Origin: Acidobacteriaceae bacterium
Lineage (GTDB): Bacteria; Acidobacteriota; Terriglobia; Terriglobales; Acidobacteriaceae
NCBI GenBank assembly: GCA_031296355.1
Contig: JARLFX010000217.1
Span: 1-14,054 of the forward strand
Reading direction: 5' to 3'
DNA length: 14,054 bases
Below are positions 1 to 7,042 of the stretch, one piece after another; the first letter of the stretch is position 1, and each line of letters begins with the position of its first letter. Both the position numbers and the translations under genes were made by a program. Under the pieces are notes generated by a model. The model did not search any database, was not told the origin of the DNA, and was given only the letters and a program-made list of their open reading frames with translations.

Positions 1-200
1 CGGCGGCGCTGCGGATCGTCCGCCTTCACAATGCGGCTGTTGTCGATGTGCTTGGCAAAGAAAACTTCAGGAGTCGGCCCGCGGCGCGCCCGGCGCTGCA
101 GTTCAAACAGCGCGCGATTGCGCTCGGCGATGCTGCTGCCCCGTGTCTGCACGGCGCTCATCATCTCCATTGACTCACTTGCAATCGTTTGTGTCGCCAT
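1..200 (-). CDS. ftsL: Cell division protein FtsL, N-terminal part (runs off window)
   Basis: The reading frame begins at the ATG whose complement is 198-200 and stays open to base 1, giving the first 66 residues. A good ribosome site (AAGGAGAG) lies a few bases upstream. FtsL is a small bitopic membrane protein that joins FtsB and FtsQ at the septum and activates FtsWI. The visible part is the cytoplasmic N-terminus, rich in Arg and Glu, with a GPTPEVFFAKHIDNSRIVKA stretch at residues 41-60 that I associate with acidobacterial FtsL proteins. The transmembrane helix and coiled coil expected next lie outside the window. It follows rsmH after a gap of about 155 bases, the normal dcw order mraZ-rsmH-ftsL. 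The identification rests on gene order plus this N-terminal stretch, because the diagnostic helix is not visible. Confidence 0.75.
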   Translation of the reverse strand, partial: MATQTIASESMEMMSAVQTRGSSIAERNRALFELQRRARRGPTPEVFFAKHIDNSRIVKADDPQRR

Positions 201-355
201 GGCCGCTCTCCTTCTTCAAAATCTCTCCCGCCTAAGTCGTACGAACCGGGCCGGGTTCGCTAGGGGAGGGAGGGGGTTGTCTTGCGGGATTTGTCTTTCG
301 CCTGTGAAACGGTAGGACGAATCCCGGCCCGATTTACCTCTTCCTGGCGACCGGC

Positions 356-1309
356 TTACCACTCCGGTCTTGGAAACTTTTGCTTCACCACTTCCGTGAA
401 GACTTGCTCTGTCCGCTCGGCCGCGCGTAACTTCGCGCTGCGTGCCCTCGGATTCCTATGCTCTTCTTCCTCGCCCGCCGTCACCGGTTTGCGCGTCAGC
501 AGTTCGTACACTCCTCGATGCGATAGCTCCCGCAACGAATCTTTCACCAGCCGGTCTTCCAGGGAGTGGAAGCTGATCAGCACCACTCTCCCCTCCGGCT
601 TCAGCAGGCGCGGCGCGCTTTGTAGCAGCGACCCTATTTCGCCCAGCTCGTCGTTCACATGAATTCGAAGCGCCTGAAAGGTCTTGGTCGCCGGATGAAT
701 CGAATGGCCTCCCGGAGTCTTTATTGTTGGGGCCGCGGCCGCTACCACTCCAGCCAATTCCGCTGTCGTTTGTAGTGGCCGGGCCCTAACAATTGCTCTG
801 GCGATTCTCCGCGACCTCCTTTCCTCTCCGAATTCGTAAATCAGATTGGCGAGATCTTCTTCGTCCGCCTGATTTACCACTTGTTCGGCAGTAACCCCGG
901 ACCGCGTATCCATCCGCATGTCCAGCGGGCCATCCGCCTGAAAACTGAATCCCCTCTGTGCCTCGCCCAGCTGTAGCGAGCTGACGCCGAAGTCTGCCAG
1001 CAAACCGTCGATGCTGCCGTCCGCCAACTGCGCCCTCGCTTCTGAGAACGCCCGCGGCTCAAACACCACCTCCGGCATCGCGCTTCCGAGCTCATCTTTC
1101 AACTCGGCCAACCGCGCCTTGCCCAGCTCCATCGCCTGCGGATCACGGTCAAAGCAGATCAACCTGCCCTTCCCGCCGAGCCTTCGTGCTATCCCGCTCG
1201 AATGTCCACCCAGCCCAAGCGTCGCGTCGACTACCGTCCCGCCCGGCCGCACATTCAGGAACTCCAAAACTTCATCAAAAAGAACCGGCACATGTTGCGG
1301 TTTGCTCAC
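356..1309 (-). CDS. rsmH: 16S rRNA m4C1402 methyltransferase RsmH (MraW)
   Basis: RsmH transfers a methyl group from S-adenosylmethionine to N4 of C1402 in the 16S rRNA decoding site. From the chosen start the protein is 317 residues, normal for the family. Visible motifs in order: HVPVLFDEVLEFL (6-18); the SAM-binding loop DATLGLGGHS (28-37); the acidic end of strand 2, CFDRD (52-56); DFGVSS (106-111); FSFQADGPLDMRMD (121-134); ATKTFQALRI (207-216); LISFHSLEDR (244-253); and the C-terminal HRNPRARSAKLRA (284-296). All family signatures are intact. The start is taken as the GTG at 1307-1309 because GGAG lies seven bases upstream and the protein then begins directly at the conserved region; an in-frame start 11 codons earlier (1342) has no family support. 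It lies about 63 bases after mraZ, in the same direction. Confidence 0.95.
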   Translation of the reverse strand: MSKPQHVPVLFDEVLEFLNVRPGGTVVDATLGLGGHSSGIARRLGGKGRLICFDRDPQAMELGKARLAELKDELGSAMPEVVFEPRAFSEARAQLADGSIDGLLADFGVSSLQLGEAQRGFSFQADGPLDMRMDTRSGVTAEQVVNQADEEDLANLIYEFGEERRSRRIARAIVRARPLQTTAELAGVVAAAAPTIKTPGGHSIHPATKTFQALRIHVNDELGEIGSLLQSAPRLLKPEGRVVLISFHSLEDRLVKDSLRELSHRGVYELLTRKPVTAGEEEEHRNPRARSAKLRAAERTEQVFTEVVKQKFPRPEW

Positions 1310-1372
1310 TTCGTTGCTCCGCGTTCTGCATGTGCGCTCCACTGGGGAGCTTCGTTCAAACCTCGTACCGGC

Positions 1373-1813
1373 CTACAACCCAAGATCAGCCAGTGCATTC
1401 TTGTCTTCCGCAGAAAGTGGATTCGCATCCATCTGCTTCTTGTAGCCATCGTGGTTGGCAACTTCCAGGTACGTCTGCATACCCAGCACCACCACCTCGC
1501 CTTGCAAAATCGCCGCCTCGCGCAACAACTGCGGAATTAGTACCCGGCCCTGCGCGTCCATCTCGGTCATCTGTCCGAAGTAGTTCGTAATGTCGAGGAA
1601 CTTCTTCTTCGCCTCGTTGAACTTCGGAATCCCTGCCAACCGCTCTTCGATCTTTTCCCACTCCTTCAGCGGGTAAATCTCAGCCCGTTTGCCATCCGTG
1701 CTCGTGATGTAGAACTGGGTGCCGTACATCTCTTCTGCACGGCGCTTGTACTCCGCCGGCAGCTTGAGCCGCCCCTTCTCATCGACGCGTGTTGGATGGT
1801 TGCCACGAAACAT
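1373..1813 (-). CDS. mraZ: Transcriptional regulator MraZ
   Basis: MraZ is a DNA-binding protein with two SpoVT/AbrB-type half-domains that forms a multimeric ring and represses its own operon, the dcw cluster. The 146-residue length is normal. Each half carries the family's D-x3-R signature: DEKGRLKLP (11-19, D11 and R15) and DAQGRVLIP (86-94, D86 and R90). The N-terminus MFRGNHPTRVD is the usual MraZ opening and fixes the start. The ribosome site is poor (GGGG five bases before ATG). The gene is first in the cluster and its upstream region has both a promoter and an exact four-copy MraZ box, so autoregulation is strongly suggested by sequence. Confidence 0.96.
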   Translation of the reverse strand: MFRGNHPTRVDEKGRLKLPAEYKRRAEEMYGTQFYITSTDGKRAEIYPLKEWEKIEERLAGIPKFNEAKKKFLDITNYFGQMTEMDAQGRVLIPQLLREAAILQGEVVVLGMQTYLEVANHDGYKKQMDANPLSAEDKNALADLGL

Positions 1814-1898
1814 AAAAACCCCGGGAAAAGTGAGGAACCACAGCTGGAACTGCCCCTGATTTGAAAGATCGCGCTAAACTGATCTCGAATGTGCTCAG

Positions 1899-1938
1899 GT
1901 TTATCCCCTTTAGCCCACTTTTTACCACTTCGTTCCAC
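1899..1938 (-). promoter_or_regulatory. MraZ box: four direct decamer repeats
   Basis: Read on the minus strand, 1938 to 1899 is four consecutive decamers: GTGGAACGAA, GTGGTAAAAA, GTGGGCTAAA and GGGGATAAAC. The G-rich half (GTGG or GGGG) recurs exactly every 10 bp, one helical turn, followed by an A-rich spacer. This matches the known MraZ operator design of TGGG-like repeats with about 5-bp spacers. It begins immediately after the predicted -10 element and ends about 85 bp before the mraZ start, so bound MraZ would block initiation or early elongation. Confidence 0.88.
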
Positions 1939-1967
1939 ATAGTCGCCCGAACCGAGGACGATGTAAA
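1939..1967 (-). promoter_or_regulatory. Predicted sigma-70-type promoter of the mraZ-rsmH-ftsL operon
   Basis: On the minus strand TTTACA (complement of 1962-1967; one mismatch to TTGACA) is followed after exactly 17 bp by GACTAT (complement of 1939-1944). The -10 match is only moderate. Support comes mainly from position: the MraZ box starts directly after the -10 element, as expected for a repressor site over the transcription start. Confidence 0.55.
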
Positions 1968-1999
1968 GGCTTAAATGCCTTCGAATGGGTCAAATTTTC

Positions 2000-2017
2000 T
2001 GTGGACAATGTGGAAAT
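2000..2017 (-). promoter_or_regulatory. Two abutting DnaA-box-like 9-mers upstream of the mraZ promoter
   Basis: On the minus strand ATTTCCACA (2017-2009) is directly followed by TTGTCCACA (2008-2000). The second differs from the DnaA box TTATCCACA at one base; the first shares the CCACA end but is weaker. They sit about 33 bp upstream of the predicted -35 element. A link of dcw transcription to DnaA is inference only. Confidence 0.3.
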
Positions 2018-2031
2018 CCCACTCTGTGGGA
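2017..2031. repeat. Short inverted repeat TCCCAC-TCT-GTGGGA
   Basis: Perfect 6-bp arms with a 3-base centre in the AT-rich leader between the DUF2127 gene and mraZ. A second inverted repeat with the same geometry lies 38 bp away (2069-2083). Both have a GTGG core like the MraZ box decamers, so they could be accessory protein sites. No T-run follows, so a terminator is unlikely. Confidence 0.4.
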
Positions 2032-2068
2032 GTACCCAAGCTGGCAACCACTACATATTGTGTTTTAC

Positions 2069-2083
2069 AGGTGGGTTCCACCT
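2069..2083. repeat. Short inverted repeat AGGTGG-GTT-CCACCT
   Basis: Perfect 6-bp arms with a 3-base centre, about 77 bp beyond the stop of the DUF2127-like gene and upstream of the mraZ promoter. It is too short and lacks the T-run of an intrinsic terminator. It may be an operator or a weak 3'-end hairpin. Confidence 0.35.
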
Positions 2084-2159
2084 ATTAGCCCGATCTTGCC
2101 CATTATGGGACGGGGTGATAGGCGAAATTAAGGCGAAAGTGGATCCGGAATAGCGTTTC

Positions 2160-2693
2160 TTAGACCGGTGGAAGGTCTTTTTTGCGCAGCGCTCCCATGC
2201 TGTAGTTCCGCAAAAACCACAACAGGTAAACCACAATCGCCAGATTGATTATGATGATCGCCAGATACCACAGCGACCCCCTGCGGATCAGCTCCGTGAT
2301 CTCCCACGGTAGAAATGCCATGGTGAAGATCAGCGTCAGGTACTCGGCCCAGGTCTGCTCCAGCAACAGCCCTACGCCTTCCACCGTCGCCACCGCGGAA
2401 TAAGCGAACGCCGCCTGGCTCACCCGCATCAGCTTGTGATCATCGATCAAATCCACTTTGGTCATCAGCAACGATACAAAGCGCCCCTCAGGGTCAAAGT
2501 TGAACGCCTTCACCGCCCGCTGCACCGTATCGTTCAGGTCAGCATTGATGAAGTGCAATGCACCCATGCCGAGAAGAAAAAAGACCAGCGCCTTCCCCAG
2601 CTTGAACACTCCGATAGTCAACAGCCCCTTGGAATGCGCGTGGTGGCTGGCGTCCTGCTTCACATCGGCACTGCTTCGCTGAGAGTTCTGCAT
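2160..2693 (-). CDS. DUF2127-like small integral membrane protein
   Basis: A 177-residue membrane protein with four predicted helices: about residues 23-47, 92-112, 116-136 and 141-162 (the last contains LWYLAIIIINLAIVVYLLWF). An ionisable loop at 50-90 links helices 1 and 2. The pattern GLLTIGVFKLGKALVFFLLG after a polar His/Lys-rich N-terminus, and FLPWEITELIRRGS before the last helix, resemble the DUF2127 family, whose function is unknown. The C-terminus is basic and probably cytoplasmic. The start is uncertain: ATG at 2693 has AAAGGAG but only two bases away, ATG at 2708 has a GGGG further off, and TTG at 2732 is also in frame. The gene follows the PKHD hydroxylase closely on the same strand (25-65 bp depending on start), so the two may be co-transcribed. 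Confidence 0.8.
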   Translation of the reverse strand: MQNSQRSSADVKQDASHHAHSKGLLTIGVFKLGKALVFFLLGMGALHFINADLNDTVQRAVKAFNFDPEGRFVSLLMTKVDLIDDHKLMRVSQAAFAYSAVATVEGVGLLLEQTWAEYLTLIFTMAFLPWEITELIRRGSLWYLAIIIINLAIVVYLLWFLRNYSMGALRKKDLPPV

Positions 2694-2757
2694 CACTCCT
2701 TTCAGCATCGCGGCCCCGGCAAGCCTTGTCAATCCCGCCGTCCCTAACCCCCTGTCT

Positions 2758-3450
2758 TCACATCTCCGCCCATTGCCGCAGCAGGTTGTGATACACCCCC
2801 GTCAGTTGCACGGCCGATGTCCGCGCCGGCACACTCTCTGCCAGCTCCGCGCCCAGCCGCTGAATCGCCGTGTCCAGGTCAAACAGCATGGTCCGGTGCT
2901 CATCCTGCCGCACCATGCTCTGTATCCAGAAAAACGAGCTCACCCGTGCCCCCCGCGTCACCGGTCGTACGTGGTGCAGGCTTGTCGCCGGATACAGCAC
3001 CATATGCCCGGCAGGCAGCTTCACGCTCTGCGGCCCGTACGCGTCCTCTACCACCAGCTCTCCGCCGTCGTACTCTTCCGTCGGCGTCAGAAATAGCGTC
3101 GCCGAAAGGTCTGTGCGAATGCGCTGCCCTGTCGTCACCATCTGCCGTATCGCAGTATCCACGTGCGTGCCAAACGTCTGCCCGCCGCTGTAGCTGTTGA
3201 ACATCGGCGGAAACACCCGCAGCGGCAGCGCAGCCGACATGAACAGCGGCTGCCGCGCCAGCGCCGCCAGAATCATCTCGCCCAGTTCCTCCGCCACCGG
3301 CGACCCCTCGCGCAACTGCGCATTCTGCTTCACCTCGCGCGCCTGGTAGCCCGCGGTCACCTTGCCATCCACCCACTCCGCCGCCGCCAGCTTCGCGCGC
3401 GCCTCGGCTACCTGCTCTGCACTCAACACATTCGGAATCGAAATCAACAT
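2758..3450 (-). CDS. piuC: PKHD-type Fe(II)/2-oxoglutarate-dependent hydroxylase (PiuC/YbiX family)
   Basis: A 230-residue protein of the family of E. coli YbiX and Pseudomonas PiuC (about 226 residues), a double-stranded beta-helix dioxygenase associated with iron uptake; its physiological substrate is not established. Visible: [19 protein letters not shown] (84-102) with iron ligands H96 and D98; [17 protein letters not shown] (120-136), the usual strand after the first ligands; [17 protein letters not shown] (153-169) with the third ligand H159 and the 2-oxoglutarate arginine R169; then FFWIQS (173-178). All catalytic residues are present. The ATG at 3448-3450 was chosen because it gives the family length and start ([10 protein letters not shown]) and has GAGAGG upstream. 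The longer frame to 3537 would read through a hairpin repeat. It lies downstream of the siderophore receptor, matching the fiu-ybiX and piuA-piuC pairs. Confidence 0.92.
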   Translation of the reverse strand: MLISIPNVLSAEQVAEARAKLAAAEWVDGKVTAGYQAREVKQNAQLREGSPVAEELGEMILAALARQPLFMSAALPLRVFPPMFNSYSGGQTFGTHVDTAIRQMVTTGQRIRTDLSATLFLTPTEEYDGGELVVEDAYGPQSVKLPAGHMVLYPATSLHHVRPVTRGARVSSFFWIQSMVRQDEHRTMLFDLDTAIQRLGAELAESVPARTSAVQLTGVYHNLLRQWAEM

Positions 3451-3481
3451 AACCAACAACCTCTCTGCTTCTGGGATTAAG

Positions 3482-3558
3482 CCCCCGGCTTCAGCCGGGG
3501 GAGTGCGGGCTTTAGCCTGCACGGCAAGCTGCATCAATAAAAATGGCGCTTTAGCCCC
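3482..3558. repeat. REP-like cluster of three hairpins between the receptor and piuC
   Basis: Three hairpins in a row: 3482-3501 (CCCCCGGCT, TC centre, AGCCGGGGG, perfect 9-bp arms); 3503-3522 (GTGCGGGC, TTTA loop, GCCTGCAC, with one G-T pair); and 3545-3558 (GGCGC, TTTA, GCCCC, one mismatch). The ACTTCAGT/GCTTCAGC and GCTTTAGC cores recur at 9212-9265, so this is a genomic repeat family. On the minus strand the third hairpin is followed by ATTTTTATT, so it may also work as a terminator or attenuator just after the receptor gene. Confidence 0.8.
3534..3558 (-). terminator. Possible intrinsic terminator or attenuator after the receptor gene
   Basis: On the minus strand, 12 bases past the receptor stop, GGGGC-TAAA-GCGCC (one mismatch in the stem) is followed by ATTTTTATT. 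The stem is short, so full termination is doubtful. A partial block could lower piuC expression relative to the receptor. Confidence 0.4.
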
Positions 3559-3569
3559 GGAAGGGAGCG

Positions 3570-6167
3570 TCAGAACTTGAAGTTGAGGCCGCCCACCACG
3601 CTCAACCCCGGCCCCGGAATCAGATGACTCGGGTGCGGTTGATCGATGAAGAAGCGGTTCAGCGCGTTATAGATATTTGCGTTCAGCTCGATCCGCTTCG
3701 TCATGGGCCGCTTCACATACGCATTGAAGACCCAGTACCCCGGCACCTGCTTCACGCCAACGCTCGTCACCGTATACACGCCGCCCACCGGCCCCGAGTA
3801 CATCAGCGGCACGTACGGCACCGTTGAGCTCGCCGTCCGGCTGCCAACGTAATTCCCGCCCACGCCAAGATTCAGCTTCTCCCAAAGGTTGTGCGTGATG
3901 AAAAAGTTGAACGTCTGCTTCGGCACATTCGCCAGCGGATAGCCGACCGAAGTGGGATACGCTGCCGACTGAACCACCGCACTCTGCAGATACGCATAGC
4001 CAGCAATCACATTCATGCCATGCGGCAGCCGCCCCACCACGCTGGTCTGCATCCCCTTCACCACCTGGTTGCCGCCGTTCACCGTCACCGTGCTGTCCGT
4101 CGGGCTCGGCTCGCGCGCGTTGTCTTTCTCCGTGTGGAACCACGCTCCTTCGATCAGCAGATGCTCGCCCAGAAAGTTCCACTTCGTGCCCGCCTCAAAC
4201 GTCTCGTTCTGTTCCGGCTGCAGCCTCGCATCCGCCAGCGTCGCACTCAGGCTCAGCGATTCCGCTGACGGGTTGAAGCTCGTCCCATAGTCGAAGTACA
4301 CGCTGCCATGCGCATTCGGCTTGTACACGAACGCCGCGCGGTACGTCGACTTCGTGTCCAGACGGCTGATCGGCAGAATAGCCGCCGTCACCGTACCGCC
4401 CGTCGGTGGCGCCACCGGCTGGTACAGGTTGTAATCCGTGTTGAAGTAGTCGTACCGCACGCCGCCGCTCAGCTCAAACAGCCGCCCCAGGTGCAGCGTA
4501 TCCACAAAGTACAGCCCGTAGCTCTTTGACTTCGTATGCACGACCGAGAGTATGTATCCCGTTCCCGCGAACGGCTGCGCCGTATTCGGATTCACCAGCA
4601 TCGCCGATGGAACCGTATTGATCTTGTTGATCGTGTAGTTGGTGCGGATAGGGTTTGACACCTCCTGCCCGCCCTCAACACCCGCCACCAGGTTCTGCCG
4701 AATGCCCAGCGCATGGAAGCGCACGTTGCCCTCAAGCTGGCTCCACAGGTCAGCCTCCACGCTCTTGATCTGGATCTGGTTGCGGTTCACCACAATGTTG
4801 GCCGGGTCACTCGCCGGGGTGTACGGGCAAGCAACGCCCGTGTTCACCGCCGAAGTCGGCGGCGTCGCCACGCCACCCACCGGCACACTCGCAGCCGCGT
4901 TGGAACAGATCTGCGGCTCCGTGATCTGCGCCTGCCGCGGATAGTTGGCCCAGCGCGAGATGCTGTGCAGCGAGGCATATTCGTTGAACGTATGCTCCAC
5001 CTGCGCCGTCAGAATGTCGTCGTTGGTCTTCAGATAGTTCTGGTCCGGAAAGCCGTAGTATGCGTGCCGGTCCGCCGGCGCCGGTTTGTTGAAGAACCAC
5101 GGCAGCCCATAATCCGGCGTGTCGTTCTCTGAGAAATGGAAGTAGCTCACCGTGTACCGCGTCGGCGAATTCATCCCGAAGCTAACCGACGGCGCAAACC
5201 CAAACCGCCGGTTCTCCGCAAATGGCCTGCCCGCCACCCCCGCGTCATGCGCCACCACATTCACCCGGAAGGCCGACCCACCCGCCACGTCCGGCATCGG
5301 CGTGTTGATGTCCGCCGTCACGCGTCGCGTCATGTCAGAGCCAATCTGCACCTGTACATTCACTGCCTGTTCCACCGTCGGCTGCTTGCTCTCCTGGTTG
5401 ATGATGCCGCCGGTCGATCCGCGCCCAAACTGCACCCCTGCCGGCCCCTGTAGCACTTCCACCTGTTCAAAGTTGAAACTGTCGCGGTAATAGCTGCCAA
5501 AATCGCGAATGCCGTCCAGAAAAATATCATTGCGCGCGGTAAACCCGCGGATGGTCAGGTTGTCGCCCTGCGCTCCGCTCTCCCCCGCCGCCATGCTGAT
5601 GCCCGGCACGTTGCGCAACGCCTCGCGCAGCGTCGTGATCTTCTGCTCGTCCAGCACAAATTGCGGAATCACATTGACCGTCTGCGGCGTATCCAGCAGC
5701 GGCTGCGTGAACTTGTACAGGCTCACCGCCTCCGTCGTACCGCTGCTCACATCCACCTGCTCGGTGTTGCGAATTGCGATGGTCGCCTGCTCAGCATCGT
5801 CAAAGTGCACCGCCAGCCCGGTACCCGCCAGTATCTCCCGCAGCGCCGCCTCGCTCGAATACATGCCGCGCACGCCATGCGAGTGGATACCCGCCAGCCC
5901 GGTGCCCAGCGATTCAGTGTGCAGCTTCACACCCGTCGTCCGCTTGTACTCCTCCAGCGCCTGATCCAGCGGCCCAGGGGCAATCTGAAACCGCTGTACG
6001 GATATCTGCTCCTGCTGCCCGCCCTTCTGGCCTTCTCCAGCAGCCTCTTCTTTAGCCTGCGCCTTCGCCTTGCCTCCACCAACCACATAGGCGGCCAGAG
6101 TCCCCATTGCGATCCACTTGCTGGACCGTCCACTCCAGCGGCTCTTTTTGCGTATATCCATCGTCAT
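3570..6167 (-). CDS. TonB-dependent siderophore receptor with STN domain (Fiu/PiuA-like)
   Basis: An 865-residue outer-membrane receptor expected to import ferric catecholate or similar siderophores using TonB energy. Order of parts: basic N-terminus and hydrophobic signal segment (about 18-32) with likely cleavage after AKAQA (38); secretin/TonB short N-terminal (STN) domain (58-132, starting [20 protein letters not shown]); plug (about 155-262) with [31 protein letters not shown] and [19 protein letters not shown]; then the barrel to a terminal aromatic (GGLNFKF, Phe865). The start has GGGAG nine bases upstream. An STN domain normally signals to a FecR-type anti-sigma factor, but no fecI/fecR pair lies in the window. 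The PKHD hydroxylase next door resembles E. coli fiu-ybiX. The substrate cannot be read from sequence. Confidence 0.93.
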   Translation of the reverse strand: MTMDIRKKSRWSGRSSKWIAMGTLAAYVVGGGKAKAQAKEEAAGEGQKGGQQEQISVQRFQIAPGPLDQALEEYKRTTGVKLHTESLGTGLAGIHSHGVRGMYSSEAALREILAGTGLAVHFDDAEQATIAIRNTEQVDVSSGTTEAVSLYKFTQPLLDTPQTVNVIPQFVLDEQKITTLREALRNVPGISMAAGESGAQGDNLTIRGFTARNDIFLDGIRDFGSYYRDSFNFEQVEVLQGPAGVQFGRGSTGGIINQESKQPTVEQAVNVQVQIGSDMTRRVTADINTPMPDVAGGSAFRVNVVAHDAGVAGRPFAENRRFGFAPSVSFGMNSPTRYTVSYFHFSENDTPDYGLPWFFNKPAPADRHAYYGFPDQNYLKTNDDILTAQVEHTFNEYASLHSISRWANYPRQAQITEPQICSNAAASVPVGGVATPPTSAVNTGVACPYTPASDPANIVVNRNQIQIKSVEADLWSQLEGNVRFHALGIRQNLVAGVEGGQEVSNPIRTNYTINKINTVPSAMLVNPNTAQPFAGTGYILSVVHTKSKSYGLYFVDTLHLGRLFELSGGVRYDYFNTDYNLYQPVAPPTGGTVTAAILPISRLDTKSTYRAAFVYKPNAHGSVYFDYGTSFNPSAESLSLSATLADARLQPEQNETFEAGTKWNFLGEHLLIEGAWFHTEKDNAREPSPTDSTVTVNGGNQVVKGMQTSVVGRLPHGMNVIAGYAYLQSAVVQSAAYPTSVGYPLANVPKQTFNFFITHNLWEKLNLGVGGNYVGSRTASSTVPYVPLMYSGPVGGVYTVTSVGVKQVPGYWVFNAYVKRPMTKRIELNANIYNALNRFFIDQPHPSHLIPGPGLSVVGGLNFKF

Positions 6168-6225
6168 CGATTCAATCTCCCAGCCCCGAACTGTTCCATC
6201 AGCATGAGTTGTGGTCTTATGTTGA

Positions 6226-6259
6226 GGTACAGCAGCGGAAGCATATCCCGCGCTGTACC
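6226..6259 (-). promoter_or_regulatory. Long hairpin in the receptor mRNA leader
   Basis: GGTACAGC (6226-6233) pairs perfectly with GCTGTACC (6252-6259); inside, after a one-base bulge, GCGG (6235-6238) pairs with CCGC (6248-6251). The result is a 12-bp stem with a 9-base loop. It lies about 60-90 bases before the receptor start, downstream of the palindrome at 6276-6294, so it would form in the 5' untranslated RNA. It could be a protein-binding palindrome instead. Confidence 0.45.
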
Positions 6260-6275
6260 CGGCCCAGCCTCAATG

Positions 6276-6294
6276 TAGGACTGTTTTAGTCCTA
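6276..6294. promoter_or_regulatory. Perfect operator-like palindrome TAGGACT-N5-AGTCCTA
   Basis: Seven-base arms with a 5-base centre (GTTTT), perfect in both arms, in the divergent region between the siderophore receptor and the SRPBCC gene. The size (19 bp) and A/T centre are typical of a dimeric repressor site. It does not resemble the Fur box. The position, about 110 bp upstream of the receptor start, suits a regulator of one or both divergent promoters. The regulator is unknown; an Rrf2-type or other iron-responsive factor is a guess. Confidence 0.5.
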
Positions 6295-6397
6295 ATGCAT
6301 ACCAGATTACATCAATTGGCGACAAAACCAGTCCGAATTGTTGCAACAGGCACTTGAATGGAAGAAAATTCCCATTCCCCAAAGAAGGAGTGCTGTC

Positions 6398-6991
6398 GTG
6401 CGCTATCGCTATAAAACCCAGCAATGGATTCCCTATCCCATCGAGCTGGTCTTTGCGTTCTTTGCCAATCCCCACAATCTGCCGTCGCTCATGAAGAAGT
6501 GGCAGTCCATGCGTCTGGAAGAGGCCACCATCGTCCCCCCTCCCCCGCGCCCCATCGCGCCAGACCCCGCCTACCGTGTGCGCACCGTAGCCGCTGGCCG
6601 GGGCAGTTCCCTCACCTTCAGCTACCGGCCCTTCCCCTATTCGCCGGTGCGCCTGCCGTGGGAGAGCAGCATCACCCAGTTTGCGTGGAATGAATCCTTC
6701 ACAGACCTGGCCGTCCGCAGTCCCTTTCCCTACTGGGAACATCTGCATTCGTTTGAAGTGGAGACGCGCGCCAATGCCGCTGGCATCCTCGTACAAGGCA
6801 CGCTCGCTGCCGACGACCCTACCTACACGCCGCCGCTCAACAACAGCAGGATGAGCCGCCTGCTGCACGACAAAGTCATCCACCGCATCATCCACGGAGT
6901 CTTTCAGGAGAGACAGAAGAAGCTCGCCGCCATACTGCCCGTCGTCCTGGGCCGCATCATTCCGCTCAGCAATGAGCCGCCCACGCCTTAA
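6398..6991 (+). CDS. SRPBCC-family protein (polyketide cyclase/dehydrase-like fold)
   Basis: A 197-residue protein of the START/SRPBCC superfamily, which forms a helix-grip hydrophobic ligand pocket. The pattern agrees: RYRYKTQQWIPYPIELVFAFFANPHNLPSL at the N-terminus (ligand-fold opening with the helix that follows strand 1), then SFTDLAVRSPFPYWEHLHSFEV around 110-131, the typical Fxdxxxxgpfxxwxhxhxf segment, and a C-terminal helix ending FQERQKKLAAIL. The GTG start at 6398 is chosen because AAGGAG lies seven bases upstream; the longer in-frame ATG at 6338 would add 20 residues with no such signal. There is no signal peptide, so it is probably cytoplasmic. It is divergent from the siderophore receptor, shares its upstream region, and ends at a strong terminator. 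The ligand is unknown. Confidence 0.85.
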   Translation: MRYRYKTQQWIPYPIELVFAFFANPHNLPSLMKKWQSMRLEEATIVPPPPRPIAPDPAYRVRTVAAGRGSSLTFSYRPFPYSPVRLPWESSITQFAWNESFTDLAVRSPFPYWEHLHSFEVETRANAAGILVQGTLAADDPTYTPPLNNSRMSRLLHDKVIHRIIHGVFQERQKKLAAILPVVLGRIIPLSNEPPTP

Positions 6992-6996
6992 ATAGA

Positions 6997-7021
6997 AAAG
7001 GTGCGGCAGCGCCGCACCTTT
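6997..7021. terminator. Bidirectional intrinsic terminator between the SRPBCC gene and dxs
   Basis: AAAGGTGCGGC (6997-7007), loop AGC, then GCCGCACCTTT (7011-7021): a perfect 11-bp stem with A-tract and T-tract flanks on both strands. It lies five bases after the SRPBCC stop and about 20 bases beyond the dxs stop, so it can end transcription of both convergent genes. Confidence 0.85.
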
Positions 7022-7042
7022 CATTCCTGCTCATGCGTTTCG

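Noticed and set aside
3451..3537. 29-residue N-terminal extension of the PKHD hydroxylase
   Set aside because: The extension translates the hairpin repeat; the family start and ribosome site are at 3450.
6168..6337. Fur box upstream of the siderophore receptor
   Set aside because: No sequence close to the GATAATGATAATCATTATC type was found; the only strong palindrome (6276-6294) has a different sequence.
6164..7024. 286-codon open frame on the minus strand
   Set aside because: It lies opposite the SRPBCC gene, which has a strong ribosome site and family features; the translation of this frame resembles no family and it runs through the regulatory palindromes.
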